From Phycisphaera sp. (GTDB lineage: Bacteria > Planctomycetota > Phycisphaerae > Phycisphaerales > Zrk34): DNA of 39,336 nucleotides. This document shows positions 25,990 to 34,250 of the stretch, piece by piece. The stretch's first letter is position 1. Each line of letters opens with the position of its first letter. Where the stretch lies: positions 1-39,336 of the forward strand of contig WGMA01000059.1 of assembly GCA_016125285.1 (NCBI GenBank). Reading direction: 5' to 3'. The position numbers and the translations under genes are program-made. The notes under the pieces were generated by a model that was given only the letters and a program-made list of their open reading frames with translations, was not told where the DNA came from and searched no databases.

Positions 25990-26283
25990 ATGACGAACCT
26001 CAACACCCACCACGCCAACCTCACCGACCTCGCCCACGCCCTGCGTCAGCTGGCCGACGGACGCGACGTCGACGCGGCCGTCGACCACGCCGAGACCTGC
26101 GCCGACGCGGCCGCCACCGCCGTCGACACCGCCGACCCCTGGGCCGCACTCGACCTCGACACGCCGGCCACGCCGACCGGCCACACCTGCCCCATCTGCG
26201 GCCACGCCACGCGCGAACAGGCCAACGGCCCGATCCTGCTGCACGTCTGCCCGCAGCACGGCGAGTTCCTGCTCGTCGATTGA
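25990..26283 (+). CDS. Small protein with a C-terminal zinc finger
   Basis: 97 residues. The N-terminal 60 are acidic, Ala- and Asp-rich and helical. The C-terminus has CPIC (67-70) and HVCPQHGEF (85-92), giving three Cys and His90 as likely zinc ligands. AAGGAG stands seven bases upstream of the ATG. The family is not recognised. The finger could bind nucleic acid or protein. Confidence 0.6.
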   Translation: MTNLNTHHANLTDLAHALRQLADGRDVDAAVDHAETCADAAATAVDTADPWAALDLDTPATPTGHTCPICGHATREQANGPILLHVCPQHGEFLLVD

Positions 26284-26398
26284 TCCCCCGCCACACCCGC
26301 GTGCACCTTCCCGGCCGCACGTTTTCCGCACAAATCGACGACCTCACGACGCCGCAGCGCCCGGCACACGCCGTCCGGGCGTTGTGGCATGCGCGTCG

Positions 26399-26800
26399 TC
26401 AGTCCGCGTCGAGCCGGTGCTGCGTGATCAGGTGCTCGGTAACGACCCGGCCACCAATCAGATGCTGCTGGATAATTCGTTCGAGCACGTCGGGATCGCA
26501 CCCGCCGTACCACGCGCCCTCGGGGTACACCACCGCGATCGGCCCGCCCTCGCAGATGCGCAGGCAGTTGGCCTTCGTGCGGTACACGCCGCCGCGCTCG
26601 GACAGGCCGAGCTCCTTGAGCCGGCGTTTGAGGTAATCCCACGCCACGAGCGACCGCTGCTTGTCGCAGCACTTGGGCTTGGTCTGATCGCAGCAGAGGA
26701 AGATGTGCCGCCGCGCCGCGTCGACGCCCATCGTCTCGGCGATGCGGCGCTGCGACTCGAGCTGCTCACGGTCCGACGGGTTGGTCTCGGCGTTGCTCAT
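26399..26800 (-). CDS. Thioredoxin-like [2Fe-2S] ferredoxin
   Basis: 133 residues. The core [19 protein letters not shown], then [18 protein letters not shown], is the pattern of thioredoxin-fold ferredoxins: Cys36/37, Cys44/45, Cys79 and Cys83 can ligate the cluster. They carry electrons in the cytosol; partner enzymes are not evident here. The two CC pairs are unusual because the canonical site needs one Cys each. TACAAT lies nine bases before the ATG. Confidence 0.85.
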   Translation of the reverse strand: MSNAETNPSDREQLESQRRIAETMGVDAARRHIFLCCDQTKPKCCDKQRSLVAWDYLKRRLKELGLSERGGVYRTKANCLRICEGGPIAVVYPEGAWYGGCDPDVLERIIQQHLIGGRVVTEHLITQHRLDAD

Positions 26801-26815
26801 GACGCGGCGATTGTA
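26801..26815 (-). promoter_or_regulatory. -10 element close to the ferredoxin start
   Basis: On the minus strand TACAAT (26810-26815) is nine bases before the ATG; no ribosome binding site is present. Confidence 0.45.
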
Positions 26816-26837
26816 GCGACTGAGCCGCGGCGGAAAA

Positions 26838-27108
26838 GACGCAAAAACTCAACACGCGATCGCCGCCCGCTCCCGCCGCGCCGACGCACGCTGCGGCGAC
26901 GCGAGATCAAGCACTTACGACGCGCCCCCGTGATCCGGTCGACATAACCCGTTGTTTTCCGCCCGAAACACGGCGCGCCGACGGAACTTTGCGACGCAAA
27001 AACGGTGTCAAAAAGGGTCACCAACGGGGCGCGAATGGGGCGCACGGGGCGCATCCGGAGCGCGATCGGGACTCAAAAGGAGCGCGATCTTCGACGCAAA
27101 AACTCAAC
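26838..27108. repeat. Gene-free stretch with a repeated GACGCAAAAACTCAAC
   Basis: The 303 bases between the ferredoxin and the 57-residue gene hold no credible gene. They carry the 16-mer at 26838-26853 and 27093-27108, its first ten bases again at 26993, GGGGCGC three times at about 27026-27053, and GGAGCGCGATC twice. This looks like a decayed duplication. Confidence 0.5.
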
Positions 27109-27277
27109 CACCGGTCGCGCCGGTGCGCACGGTGTGGCGCGGCGCTTCGGCGAATCGCACGTCGGCGATCGCCTCGAACGCCCACGCCTCGATCCACCCC
27201 ACCGCCGCGATCGTCAGGCCCGCGACCGACGTCCGAGCCGCGGCGATCATCACCCACAGCACGTCCTCGACCGTCAC
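27104..27277 (-). CDS. Small hydrophobic protein coupled to the upstream membrane protein
   Basis: 57 residues from a GTG at 27277 that overlaps the stop of the upstream gene as GTGA. The protein starts VTVEDVLWVMIAAART and has one hydrophobic segment (VLWVMIAAARTSVAGLTIAAVGWI). The 4-base coupling and the good amino-acid pattern support a real gene. No family is recognised. The larger frame that runs through here on the same strand is not real. Confidence 0.5.
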   Translation of the reverse strand: MTVEDVLWVMIAAARTSVAGLTIAAVGWIEAWAFEAIADVRFAEAPRHTVRTGATGG

Positions 27278-28089
27278 GCCGCCGATCTCCGCCAAAGTTC
27301 CTCGCCGACCGCGCGACGGCGGAGCACGACGGGAACGACGCACCACGCGATGGACCACGCCGCGAGGGCGACGCCGGCGAGGCACAGGCCGTGCTCGAAC
27401 GACAGCATCTCGTAGAACGCGATCGACGGATCCAAATCCACGCCCATCCAGTCCGTGCCGATCGATCCCCACAGATCGACGCACGCCCACACCTGCATCA
27501 GCGAGCCTGCGCCGGCGAACGCCACGGGCAGCCACACCGCGACCTGCATCGCCCGCGACGTGACGAGCGGCGGCGCGCCGCCGGGCCGCGACAGCATCGC
27601 GATCGCGCACGCCACGCCCGCGACGCCGAGCGCGACGGCCGCCACGGGGATCGCCCATCCGCCCGCCGCCTCGCAGATCGATTCGATCGCCCGTTCCGTG
27701 TCGCTGAAAAGCGGGCGACTGCCGCCGCCCCAGAGGATCAGGAACCACCGCGACGCGAGACTTCCGGCACAGAACGCGAGCCCGCCGACGAGCACCGACG
27801 CCGCGGCGAGCGACCGCGCCCAGGCCGCCCATCGACCCGCGTCGTCGCGCAACGTCGAAGCGCACGCGGCGCCCGACAACGCCAGCACCACGCCCGCCGC
27901 GTGATCCATCGCTCGGACCATCATGTCCGTCGTCGAGTCGCCGGGCTCCAACTCCCACATGAACGAGTTCCACCGCTCGGCGCGCTCCTGCCAGAGCAGC
28001 ACCGCGCCGGCCACGAGCAGCGGCCCGGCGCACAGTTCCATCACACGTTGAATCCACACGCGGCGCGGCGATGTGTCGACGTCATTCAT
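27274..28089 (-). CDS. Polytopic membrane protein of unknown function
   Basis: 271 residues with about six hydrophobic segments, among them LLVAGAVLLWQ, VVLALSGAACAS, AAASVLVGGLAF, IPVAAVALGVAGVACAIAM, VAVWLPVAFAGAGSLMQVW and LAGVALAAWSIAWCVVPVVL. Residues with charge lie in loops. No family is recognised. It ends in a GTGA overlap with the small downstream protein, so both probably work together. Confidence 0.6.
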   Translation of the reverse strand: MNDVDTSPRRVWIQRVMELCAGPLLVAGAVLLWQERAERWNSFMWELEPGDSTTDMMVRAMDHAAGVVLALSGAACASTLRDDAGRWAAWARSLAAASVLVGGLAFCAGSLASRWFLILWGGGSRPLFSDTERAIESICEAAGGWAIPVAAVALGVAGVACAIAMLSRPGGAPPLVTSRAMQVAVWLPVAFAGAGSLMQVWACVDLWGSIGTDWMGVDLDPSIAFYEMLSFEHGLCLAGVALAAWSIAWCVVPVVLRRRAVGEELWRRSAA

Positions 28090-28167
28090 TGGTCAGCCGG
28101 CGTCCCGCCGCGCCGAACAACGCGGGAATGCCCTGCGATCGAAGAGGCCGCCGCGGTCAAACCACGC

Positions 28168-28236
28168 TCACGCACCGAGCAGCAGGAGCACGGTCAGGGC
28201 CACGAGGCAGATCAGGATGAGTCTTCCGAGAACCAT
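28168..28236 (-). CDS. Possible 22-residue single-helix micropeptide
   Basis: MVLGRLILICLVALTVLLLL plus GA, then TGA. It is one membrane helix with an Arg near the N-terminus. TCTAAA (28243-28248) lies six bases before the ATG, the same spacing as other leaderless starts of the window. Tiny hydrophobic frames can arise by chance, so confidence stays low. Confidence 0.35.
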   Translation of the reverse strand: MVLGRLILICLVALTVLLLLGA

Positions 28237-28343
28237 CACCCGTTTAGACCACCGGGCAAGGGGAAAGTTCCGGAGCGGTGGCGGCGGCGCGGGCGTTGGC
28301 GTGCGGCGAGCGCGGCGGCGACGTGGTGCTAAGCCGCGAGCGG

Positions 28344-29246
28344 CTACTTCGTGTCGGTGGGCGCGGGGGATGGGTCGGGTTGGTCCGGTTGGGGCGCGGG
28401 TTCCGGTGCGGGCGCGGGGCCGGTGTGGGGTTCGGCGGGCGCGGGGGGTACGGGTGGCGGCGGCGGCGGGCCCGGGATCGGGGCGTAGCGGACGCCCTGG
28501 TTGGGCAGCGGCTTGGCGATCGGCGCGGCGGGCTTCGGCTCGGGTTGCGGTTCGGGTTGCGGTTCGGGCGTGGCGACGGGCGCGGGTTCGGGGGCCGGTG
28601 TGGGTTTCGGCGCGGGTTGCGGCTTGGGTGCGGGCTTCGGTGCGGGCGCGGGCGTCGGCGCGGGCTCGGGGGCTTTGGCGGTGACGGGCGGTTCGAGCGG
28701 GGGCAGGCCGTAGATGCGGCGGTAGAGCGGTTCGAGCGGCTCGGCTTCGTTGTGGACGTAGGCGAGGTGCGGCACGAAGCGCACGGAGTGGATCATGCGG
28801 TTCTCGTCGTCGAAGCGGCGGTCGTCGATGACGAAGTCGCTCTTATAGACGAGGTCAAACGCGGCGGAGACCTTGTACGCAACGACGGCGTTGCGCCCTT
28901 TGAGCCAGGCGACGCCGTCGGTGAGCTTGGCGGGGTTGAGGTCGAGGAGTTTGAGGACTTCCCAGCGCGGCATCTTCTGTCCGGGCGGGACGGTCTGGAG
29001 GATCGGGTAGTCGTCGACGGTGGGCTGGGCGGCGGGCGGCGGGGTGTCGATGTCGACGGGCTGGGCGATGTAGCGGATCTGCTCGTCGGTGTACGGGCCG
29101 GGCGGCGGGCCCTTGTCGGGGGCGATGCCGGGGCCGCCGGCGCTGCTGGTCCCGTCGCCGCGGCCGAGACACCCGGCGCAGCACAGCACGGCGCCGAGCA
29201 GCGCGACGAGACGAATCAACGATCCCCACTTCACGTTGTGACGCAT
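28344..29246 (-). CDS. Proline-rich lipoprotein
   Basis: 300 residues. Signal peptide with LLGAVLCCAGC; Cys26 is the probable lipidated residue, though -3 is Cys rather than Leu. A globular part (about 50-180) contains MPRWEVLKLLDLNP, FDLVYKSDFVIDDRRFDD and VRFVPHLAYVHN. The C-terminal 120 residues are PxPxP-rich (APEPAPTPAPAPK, PEPQPEPQPEPK). It would sit in the outer or inner membrane facing the periplasm, with the Pro region spanning it. GGGAG precedes the ATG. Confidence 0.7.
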   Translation of the reverse strand: MRHNVKWGSLIRLVALLGAVLCCAGCLGRGDGTSSAGGPGIAPDKGPPPGPYTDEQIRYIAQPVDIDTPPPAAQPTVDDYPILQTVPPGQKMPRWEVLKLLDLNPAKLTDGVAWLKGRNAVVAYKVSAAFDLVYKSDFVIDDRRFDDENRMIHSVRFVPHLAYVHNEAEPLEPLYRRIYGLPPLEPPVTAKAPEPAPTPAPAPKPAPKPQPAPKPTPAPEPAPVATPEPQPEPQPEPKPAAPIAKPLPNQGVRYAPIPGPPPPPPVPPAPAEPHTGPAPAPEPAPQPDQPDPSPAPTDTK

Positions 29247-29331
29247 GCTGCTCCCCTGCCACTGGAACGCTGCGCATCATAGCGGCCGCGACGGGCGGTG
29301 AGAATGCCGTCGGCGGGCGCTTGCGCGGAAC

Positions 29332-31005
29332 TCAGATATCGGCCCACTCGGGGTCGACGTCCTCGCCGGCGGAACTTTCGCTGGACTTCGAGCGTTTGGC
29401 GCGGAGCGTCATCTCGACGGTGGTGCCCTTGCCGCGTTCGGTGTCGAGGATCTTCACATCGCCGCCGTAGCGTTGGGCGATGCGTTTGGCGGCGGCGAGG
29501 CCGAGCCCGGCGCCGGTCAGCTGCTTGGAGGTGCGGAACGGGACGCAGGCCTCCTTGAGTTCCTCGGGCATCATGCCGCGACCGTTGTCGTTGATGCGGA
29601 TGACGATCCGCTTGGCCTTCTCGTCGAAGCGGGCGCCGATGGTCACGGCGCCGCGTTTGGGCTCGGCGGCCTCGTGGGCGTTGTCGAACAGGTTCATGAT
29701 CGCCTGGCGGATGTCGTCCGGGTCGCCGACCACGGTCGGCAGGTCCTCTTCCATGTCGGTGATGACGGCCTGCTTCTTCTCATCGATCTCGGGCTGGCGT
29801 TCGCGGACGATGGAGATCATGGTGTCGTTGATGTCGACGGCGATCTTGCGCGGCTTGTGGTCGGGGCTGAACACGAGCATGTTGCGCGTCAGCGTGGCGA
29901 TGCGGTGCATGCTCGAGCCGATCAGCTTGCCGGCGCGTTCGAGCGCGTCGTCCTGCTTGGTCTCGATGCCGTGCTCGAGGGCCTTCTCGCCCTTGTTGGC
30001 CTCGCGGAGGATGTTGGCCAGGACGTGGGCGATCTCGCCGGCCTGCTCGAGGCGTTCCTCGACGACGCCCTCCTTGAAGCTGTGCAGCGACGCGAGGGCG
30101 AGGCCGGCCTGGATGCCGATGGCGGTCATCAGCTCGAGCTGATCGCCGGTGAAGGTGAGGTTGGCGATGGAGCTGTCGACGTAGATGACGCCGAACTTCT
30201 GTCCGTGGTAGGCGACGGGCACGCAGATGGCCGAGCGGATGCCGCCCATCTGGATCGAGTCGCCGGCGGAGAAGCGCGCGTCGGTCATCGCGTTGGACGT
30301 CAGCACGCCCTCCTGCTTCTCGTCGACGTGATGGATGATGGTGCGGCTGATGCCCAGCGAGGTGTCGGCGCGCTCGCCCTCGGGCTCCTTCTCGAACTTC
30401 GCGATGACGGGCGTCAGCTCGCCGGCGTCGTCGTCGCGGAGGAGGATCGCGCCGCGCTCCGGCTCGAAGTGCGTGAACACCAGGTCCATGATCTTGTCGA
30501 GCAGCGTCTTGCGGTCGAGGTACGCGCCGACCATCTTGGTCATCTCGTAGATGACCTTCAGGTGCTCCACGGCCGCCTCGGTCGGCTCCGGCACCGCCAT
30601 GATGATCGATTCTTCGTTGGGGTTGGTCGTCGAGTGGAACGACACGTCGATGTGGGTGGGGTCGAGGATCTCGACGTAGTCGGCGGCCTCGCGGTCTCTG
30701 GTCGGCTCGTCGCCGACGTTGATCTCCAGCTGCGTGGCGCCGATGCGGACGCGGTCGCCGGCGCCGAGCTTGGCGATGTCCTCGACGCGCGTGCCGTTGA
30801 CGTAGGTGCCGTTGGACGAGCCGAGGTCGCGGATGAACCAGTCGCCCTTGTACGCGCCGATCTTCGCGTGTCGACGCGACATCGTCGCGTCGCGCAGCGG
30901 CAGATCCTTGCTGTTGCGACCCAGCAACGCGGGCTTGTCCTCGGGCAGCTCGAAACGCTGTCCCGAGTAAGGCCCTTCAATAACATCGATGATCAGAACG
31001 CTCAT
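29332..31005 (-). CDS. FHA-GAF sensor histidine kinase
   Basis: 557 residues, no membrane segment. Residues about 20-97 are an FHA domain (LLGRNSKDLPL, SRRHAKI, GSSNGTYVNG) that reads phospho-Thr. Residues 150-310 are a GAF domain (SAICVPVAYHGQKFGVIYVDS). The phosphoacceptor is probably His327 in IAHVLANILRE. The ATPase domain has DNAHEAAEP, INDNGRGM and GAGLGLAAAKRIAQRYGG. It is a soluble kinase coupling Ser/Thr kinase signalling with a two-component output. No response regulator lies next to it. AAAGG precedes the ATG. Confidence 0.92.
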   Translation of the reverse strand: MSVLIIDVIEGPYSGQRFELPEDKPALLGRNSKDLPLRDATMSRRHAKIGAYKGDWFIRDLGSSNGTYVNGTRVEDIAKLGAGDRVRIGATQLEINVGDEPTRDREAADYVEILDPTHIDVSFHSTTNPNEESIIMAVPEPTEAAVEHLKVIYEMTKMVGAYLDRKTLLDKIMDLVFTHFEPERGAILLRDDDAGELTPVIAKFEKEPEGERADTSLGISRTIIHHVDEKQEGVLTSNAMTDARFSAGDSIQMGGIRSAICVPVAYHGQKFGVIYVDSSIANLTFTGDQLELMTAIGIQAGLALASLHSFKEGVVEERLEQAGEIAHVLANILREANKGEKALEHGIETKQDDALERAGKLIGSSMHRIATLTRNMLVFSPDHKPRKIAVDINDTMISIVRERQPEIDEKKQAVITDMEEDLPTVVGDPDDIRQAIMNLFDNAHEAAEPKRGAVTIGARFDEKAKRIVIRINDNGRGMMPEELKEACVPFRTSKQLTGAGLGLAAAKRIAQRYGGDVKILDTERGKGTTVEMTLRAKRSKSSESSAGEDVDPEWADI

Positions 31006-31091
31006 ACCTTTGATCTGCTACCCAGACGACTCCCACATTGTACAAACAACTCGTCCCGTGAGAAGTACGCACCTCCCGCGGCTTCGTTCAA

Positions 31092-32492
31092 TCAGCGGTT
31101 CGCCTCCCAGGCGTCGTGCAGCTTCTTGAGCCGCGCCACGACGTCCGGGTGATCGGCCGCGAGGTTCTTCGACTCCGCGACGTCCTGGTCGAGGTTCGAG
31201 AGAAACAGCCTGCGGTCCTCGTCGGACAGCTTGGGCCCGTCGACGGCGGGCATGACGTTGCCCTGCAGCTTCCAGGGCCCCTGCCGCACCGCCCACCGCG
31301 CGCCCTTGCCCCCGCCCAGCTCCCAGTGCACCACATCGTGTGGTGAGGGGGCGTCGGCGTCCTTGACCATCTTCACGATGCTCTTGCCGTCGATGTCTTC
31401 GTTGAGCAGCGGCACGCCGCACAGCTCGGCGATGGTCGGCATCCAGTCGCAGCCGTGGGCGAGCTGGTCGCGCACCTCGCCGGCGGGCAGGTGGCCCGGC
31501 CAGCTGATGACGGCCAGCACGCGCAGGCCGCCCTCGAACATCGTGAACTTGTGCCCGACGTAGGGGCCGTTCGACCCGCCGCCGCCGTGCGCCCGCTCCT
31601 CGACGGAGTGGCCGTGGTCCGACTGGTAGATGACGATGGTGTCGTTCTTGAGGCCCGCGGCGTCGATCTTGCCGATCAGCGCCTTGATGCGTTCGTCGAG
31701 CGTGGTGACGAACGCGGCGTAGACGCTGCGCGGGAACGGCACGTGCGCGTCTTCGTAGTGCTTCACCCACACCGGGTCGCCCTGGTAGGGATAGTGCGGG
31801 TTGTTCATCGCGTAGTACATGAAGAACGGCGAGTCCTTGTGGGCGTCGATGAACGCGGAGGCCTTTTCAAGCATGAGGTCGGGGAAGTAGCGACCGGGCA
31901 TGCGGACACGCGTGTTGTTCTCCCACAGGTCGTGTCGGTTGGGGCCGGACCAGTAGAAGAAGTGCGTGTAGTTGTCGATGCATCCGCCCATGTGACCGAA
32001 GGAGTAGTCGAATCCCTGGTCGAGGGGCTTGGCGCCGGGTCCGCAGTGCAGGTGCCACTTGCCGATGTGCGCGGTGGCGTAGCCGGCCTTCTTGAGCATC
32101 TCGGCGATGGTGATCTGCGCGGCGATCTCGGCGCCGCCTCCGCCGGAGTCGGCCAGGTCGTTGACGGACTCGACGGGCGGCGCGCCGGCGTTGCCGGGCA
32201 TGCCGGCGCGGACGGGGTATCGGCCGGTGAGCAGGCCGGCGCGGCTGGGCGAGCAGACGGGGGCGGCGGCGTAGAACTGCGTGAAGCGGACGCCGCGCGC
32301 CGCGAGCATGTCGATGCCGGGCGTGGTCAGGTCGGTCGAGCCGTAGCAGTTGGCGTCGACCGAGCCCTGGTCGTCGGTGAGCACGATGATGACGTTGGGC
32401 TGGCGCGCGTCGACGTGCGTCGCGACGGCGCACAGCGTCAGCGCTGCCATGATGAGCGCAAGCGGCCACTGGGTCACACGCGATCGCGCCAT
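31092..32492 (-). CDS. Secreted sulfatase (Cys-type)
   Basis: 466 residues. Signal peptide MARSRVTQWPLALIMAAL, then NVIIVLTDDQG with metal-binding Asp pair, and CSPSR at 80-84, the Cys that is oxidised to formylglycine. GKWHLHCG and HGHSVEERAHGGG provide further active-site residues. The enzyme removes sulfate from polysaccharides or glycosaminoglycans outside the cytoplasm. It needs an anaerobic or aerobic maturase, which is not in this window. AAAGGGA stands ten bases before the ATG. Confidence 0.93.
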   Translation of the reverse strand: MARSRVTQWPLALIMAALTLCAVATHVDARQPNVIIVLTDDQGSVDANCYGSTDLTTPGIDMLAARGVRFTQFYAAAPVCSPSRAGLLTGRYPVRAGMPGNAGAPPVESVNDLADSGGGGAEIAAQITIAEMLKKAGYATAHIGKWHLHCGPGAKPLDQGFDYSFGHMGGCIDNYTHFFYWSGPNRHDLWENNTRVRMPGRYFPDLMLEKASAFIDAHKDSPFFMYYAMNNPHYPYQGDPVWVKHYEDAHVPFPRSVYAAFVTTLDERIKALIGKIDAAGLKNDTIVIYQSDHGHSVEERAHGGGGSNGPYVGHKFTMFEGGLRVLAVISWPGHLPAGEVRDQLAHGCDWMPTIAELCGVPLLNEDIDGKSIVKMVKDADAPSPHDVVHWELGGGKGARWAVRQGPWKLQGNVMPAVDGPKLSDEDRRLFLSNLDQDVAESKNLAADHPDVVARLKKLHDAWEANR

Positions 32493-32569
32493 TCTCGCCG
32501 GCTCCCTTTCCCCGAAACGGTCCTCACAACCAAACGTGCCCGCGTCGCGTGGGCGCGACGCGCAAAACG

Positions 32570-34111
32570 TCACTTCTTGTCGATGGGCTTCCGCGGGTCC
32601 TTCGCGCCGAGCGGATGCTCTTTGGTCTTCTCACGCTCGTCGCGCATCGGCGGCTTCTGATCGTCGTCGCGCTTCGGCACGTTCGGCTTCGGCACGGTCG
32701 GCGTCTTCTTGAGGATGCCCGAGTTGCGGCCCTCGATGTCCGAGCCGCCGCGGCGGTCACGCGCCCCCAGCGGGCTCTTGAGATTGATCTTGCCGGGCTG
32801 ACGCTCGTTGCCTTCGCCCGTCGTCGTCTTCGACGGCACCGTCGGCTTGACCGGCGCGGGCGTCGGCGTCGGCTCGGGCTTCGGCGCAGGCGTCGGTGTG
32901 GGCTCGGGCTTCGGCGTCGGCTCGGGCTTCGGCGTGGGCTCGGGCTTCGGCGTCGGCTCGGGTGTCGGCGTCGGCTCAGGCTTCGGACCGGCCTTCGGCG
33001 TGGACGCGGGCTTCGGCGTCACGCCCGTTGCGGGCGTGGGCGTCGAACCCGGCGCGGGCTTGATTTCCTGCGCGGGCAGCGGCTTGGGCCCGACCGTCGG
33101 CGCGGGCGTGGCGGACGGACCGGTCTTCGGCTCCGTGCCGCCCGGCAGCGGTGTCGGCAGCGGCGCGGGCACACGCGGCGAACCGTCGCCGTTCAACTCG
33201 CCGTCCTTGATCGTCTGCACCGGCGTCGGCTTCGGCGCCAGCAGCGAAGGATCGATCGCCGGCCCGGGCGTCGGCTCGGGCTGCGGCGTCGGCGTGGGCG
33301 TCGGCTCGGGCGTCGGCTCGGGCGTCGGTGTGGGCTCGGGTGTCGGCGTCGGCGTGGGCGTCGGCGTCGGCTCGGTGGTCGTGCCCGTGCCCGCGCCCTC
33401 GGGGTGCAGCAGCTTGCCGTTGATCGTGACCTGCCGACGGTTGTTCATCTTGATGATGTCGCCGTCGAGTTCGATCACGAGCCACGGGATCTCCTGCAGC
33501 AGCGCCGCGCAGCCGTCGGGCGTGACCTGCGTCTTGGCCAGACGCAGCCACTTCATCGACTTGACCTTGCCGAGCTTGAGGATGCCGGCGTCGGTGATGT
33601 CGTCGTAGCCGAAGTGCATCTTCTCGACGAAGTGGTACCCGCCGAGCTGCGTCATCTGCTCGTCGGTCATGCCGACGTCGATCAGGCGCAGCTCCGTAAG
33701 CCCCGTCAGCCCGCCGACCGCTTCGACCGCCTTGGGCGACAGGTCGGTCTTCGCGATCATCAGTTCCTTGAGGCCCTTGAACCTCGCGAGCTGCTTGAGC
33801 GCCTTGTCATTGATCGGCGACTTGACGATCGTCACGTTCGCCGGGTTCATCAGGTGCGGGAACAGGTCGATGATGCGCTTGGTGTTGCTCTCGTTGACGT
33901 TGTGGATGTCAACGGCGGTGCCTTCCTGAATGCGCACGGTCTTGCCGCCCAGGGCTTCGATCTTCTTCGTCGCGAGGTTGTGATCCTTGAGGTCCGCTTC
34001 GTACTGATCAAACGCCGGACGCCACGGCCGATCCGCCGCGTGCACACCGACAACGCACGTCAATACACACAGCCCGGCCAGAACGACGATAGTGCGTGGG
34101 ACCCCATTCAT
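32570..34111 (-). CDS. Secreted leucine-rich protein with long Pro/Thr-rich region
   Basis: 513 residues. Signal peptide TIVVLAGLCVLTCVVGVHA. Residues 50-230 show leucine-rich-repeat-like units: LKQLARFKGLKELMIAKTDL, LTGLTELRLIDVG, MKWLRLAKTQV. Residues 243-282 and 374-420 consist of PTPTPEPT and PKPEPTPKPEP repeats. The C-terminal 80 residues are basic and polar (RDRRGGSD, DDQKPPMRDEREK). The protein is probably surface exposed, with the Pro/Thr stretch as a stiff spacer. A TACTAT hexamer lies six bases before its ATG. Confidence 0.75.
   Translation of the reverse strand: MNGVPRTIVVLAGLCVLTCVVGVHAADRPWRPAFDQYEADLKDHNLATKKIEALGGKTVRIQEGTAVDIHNVNESNTKRIIDLFPHLMNPANVTIVKSPINDKALKQLARFKGLKELMIAKTDLSPKAVEAVGGLTGLTELRLIDVGMTDEQMTQLGGYHFVEKMHFGYDDITDAGILKLGKVKSMKWLRLAKTQVTPDGCAALLQEIPWLVIELDGDIIKMNNRRQVTINGKLLHPEGAGTGTTTEPTPTPTPTPTPEPTPTPEPTPEPTPTPTPQPEPTPGPAIDPSLLAPKPTPVQTIKDGELNGDGSPRVPAPLPTPLPGGTEPKTGPSATPAPTVGPKPLPAQEIKPAPGSTPTPATGVTPKPASTPKAGPKPEPTPTPEPTPKPEPTPKPEPTPKPEPTPTPAPKPEPTPTPAPVKPTVPSKTTTGEGNERQPGKINLKSPLGARDRRGGSDIEGRNSGILKKTPTVPKPNVPKRDDDQKPPMRDEREKTKEHPLGAKDPRKPIDKK
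32850..33385 (-). repeat. Two blocks of Pro-Thr/Pro-Glu codon repeats
   Basis: Blocks at about 33265-33385 and 32850-32990 inside the leucine-rich gene consist of six-base GGCGTC/GGCTCG-type units, coding PTPEPT and PKPEPT. Such repeats expand and contract by slippage. Confidence 0.75.
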
Positions 34112-34123
34112 TGCCGCATAGTA
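34112..34123 (-). promoter_or_regulatory. -10 element of a probable leaderless promoter
   Basis: On the minus strand TACTAT (34118-34123) is followed by six bases and the ATG of the leucine-rich protein; no ribosome binding site. Confidence 0.45.
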
Positions 34124-34169
34124 TGACGCCCAACCTCGCGTTGGGCAAGCGGGTTACGGCTGTCGGGGC

Positions 34170-34222
34170 GAAATCCGAAACCCGAAATCCGAAACCCGAA
34201 ACAATCTTCAAATCCCAAATCC
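34170..34222 (+). repeat. Heptamer array GAAATCC/GAAACCC
   Basis: GAAATCC, GAAACCC, GAAATCC, GAAACCC, GAAACAA at 34170-34204 with exact period seven, then after a phase shift CAAATCC, CAAATCC at 34209-34222. It lies just after the 3' end of the lipoprotein gene. Confidence 0.8.
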
Positions 34223-34250
34223 AAAATGTCGAAATGGCGCGGGACACATG

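Noticed and set aside
27104-28057. A 317-residue minus-strand frame covering the polytopic membrane protein
   Set aside because: Only its last 57 residues look like a protein. The part overlapping the membrane protein is Arg/Gly-rich frame-shifted sequence.
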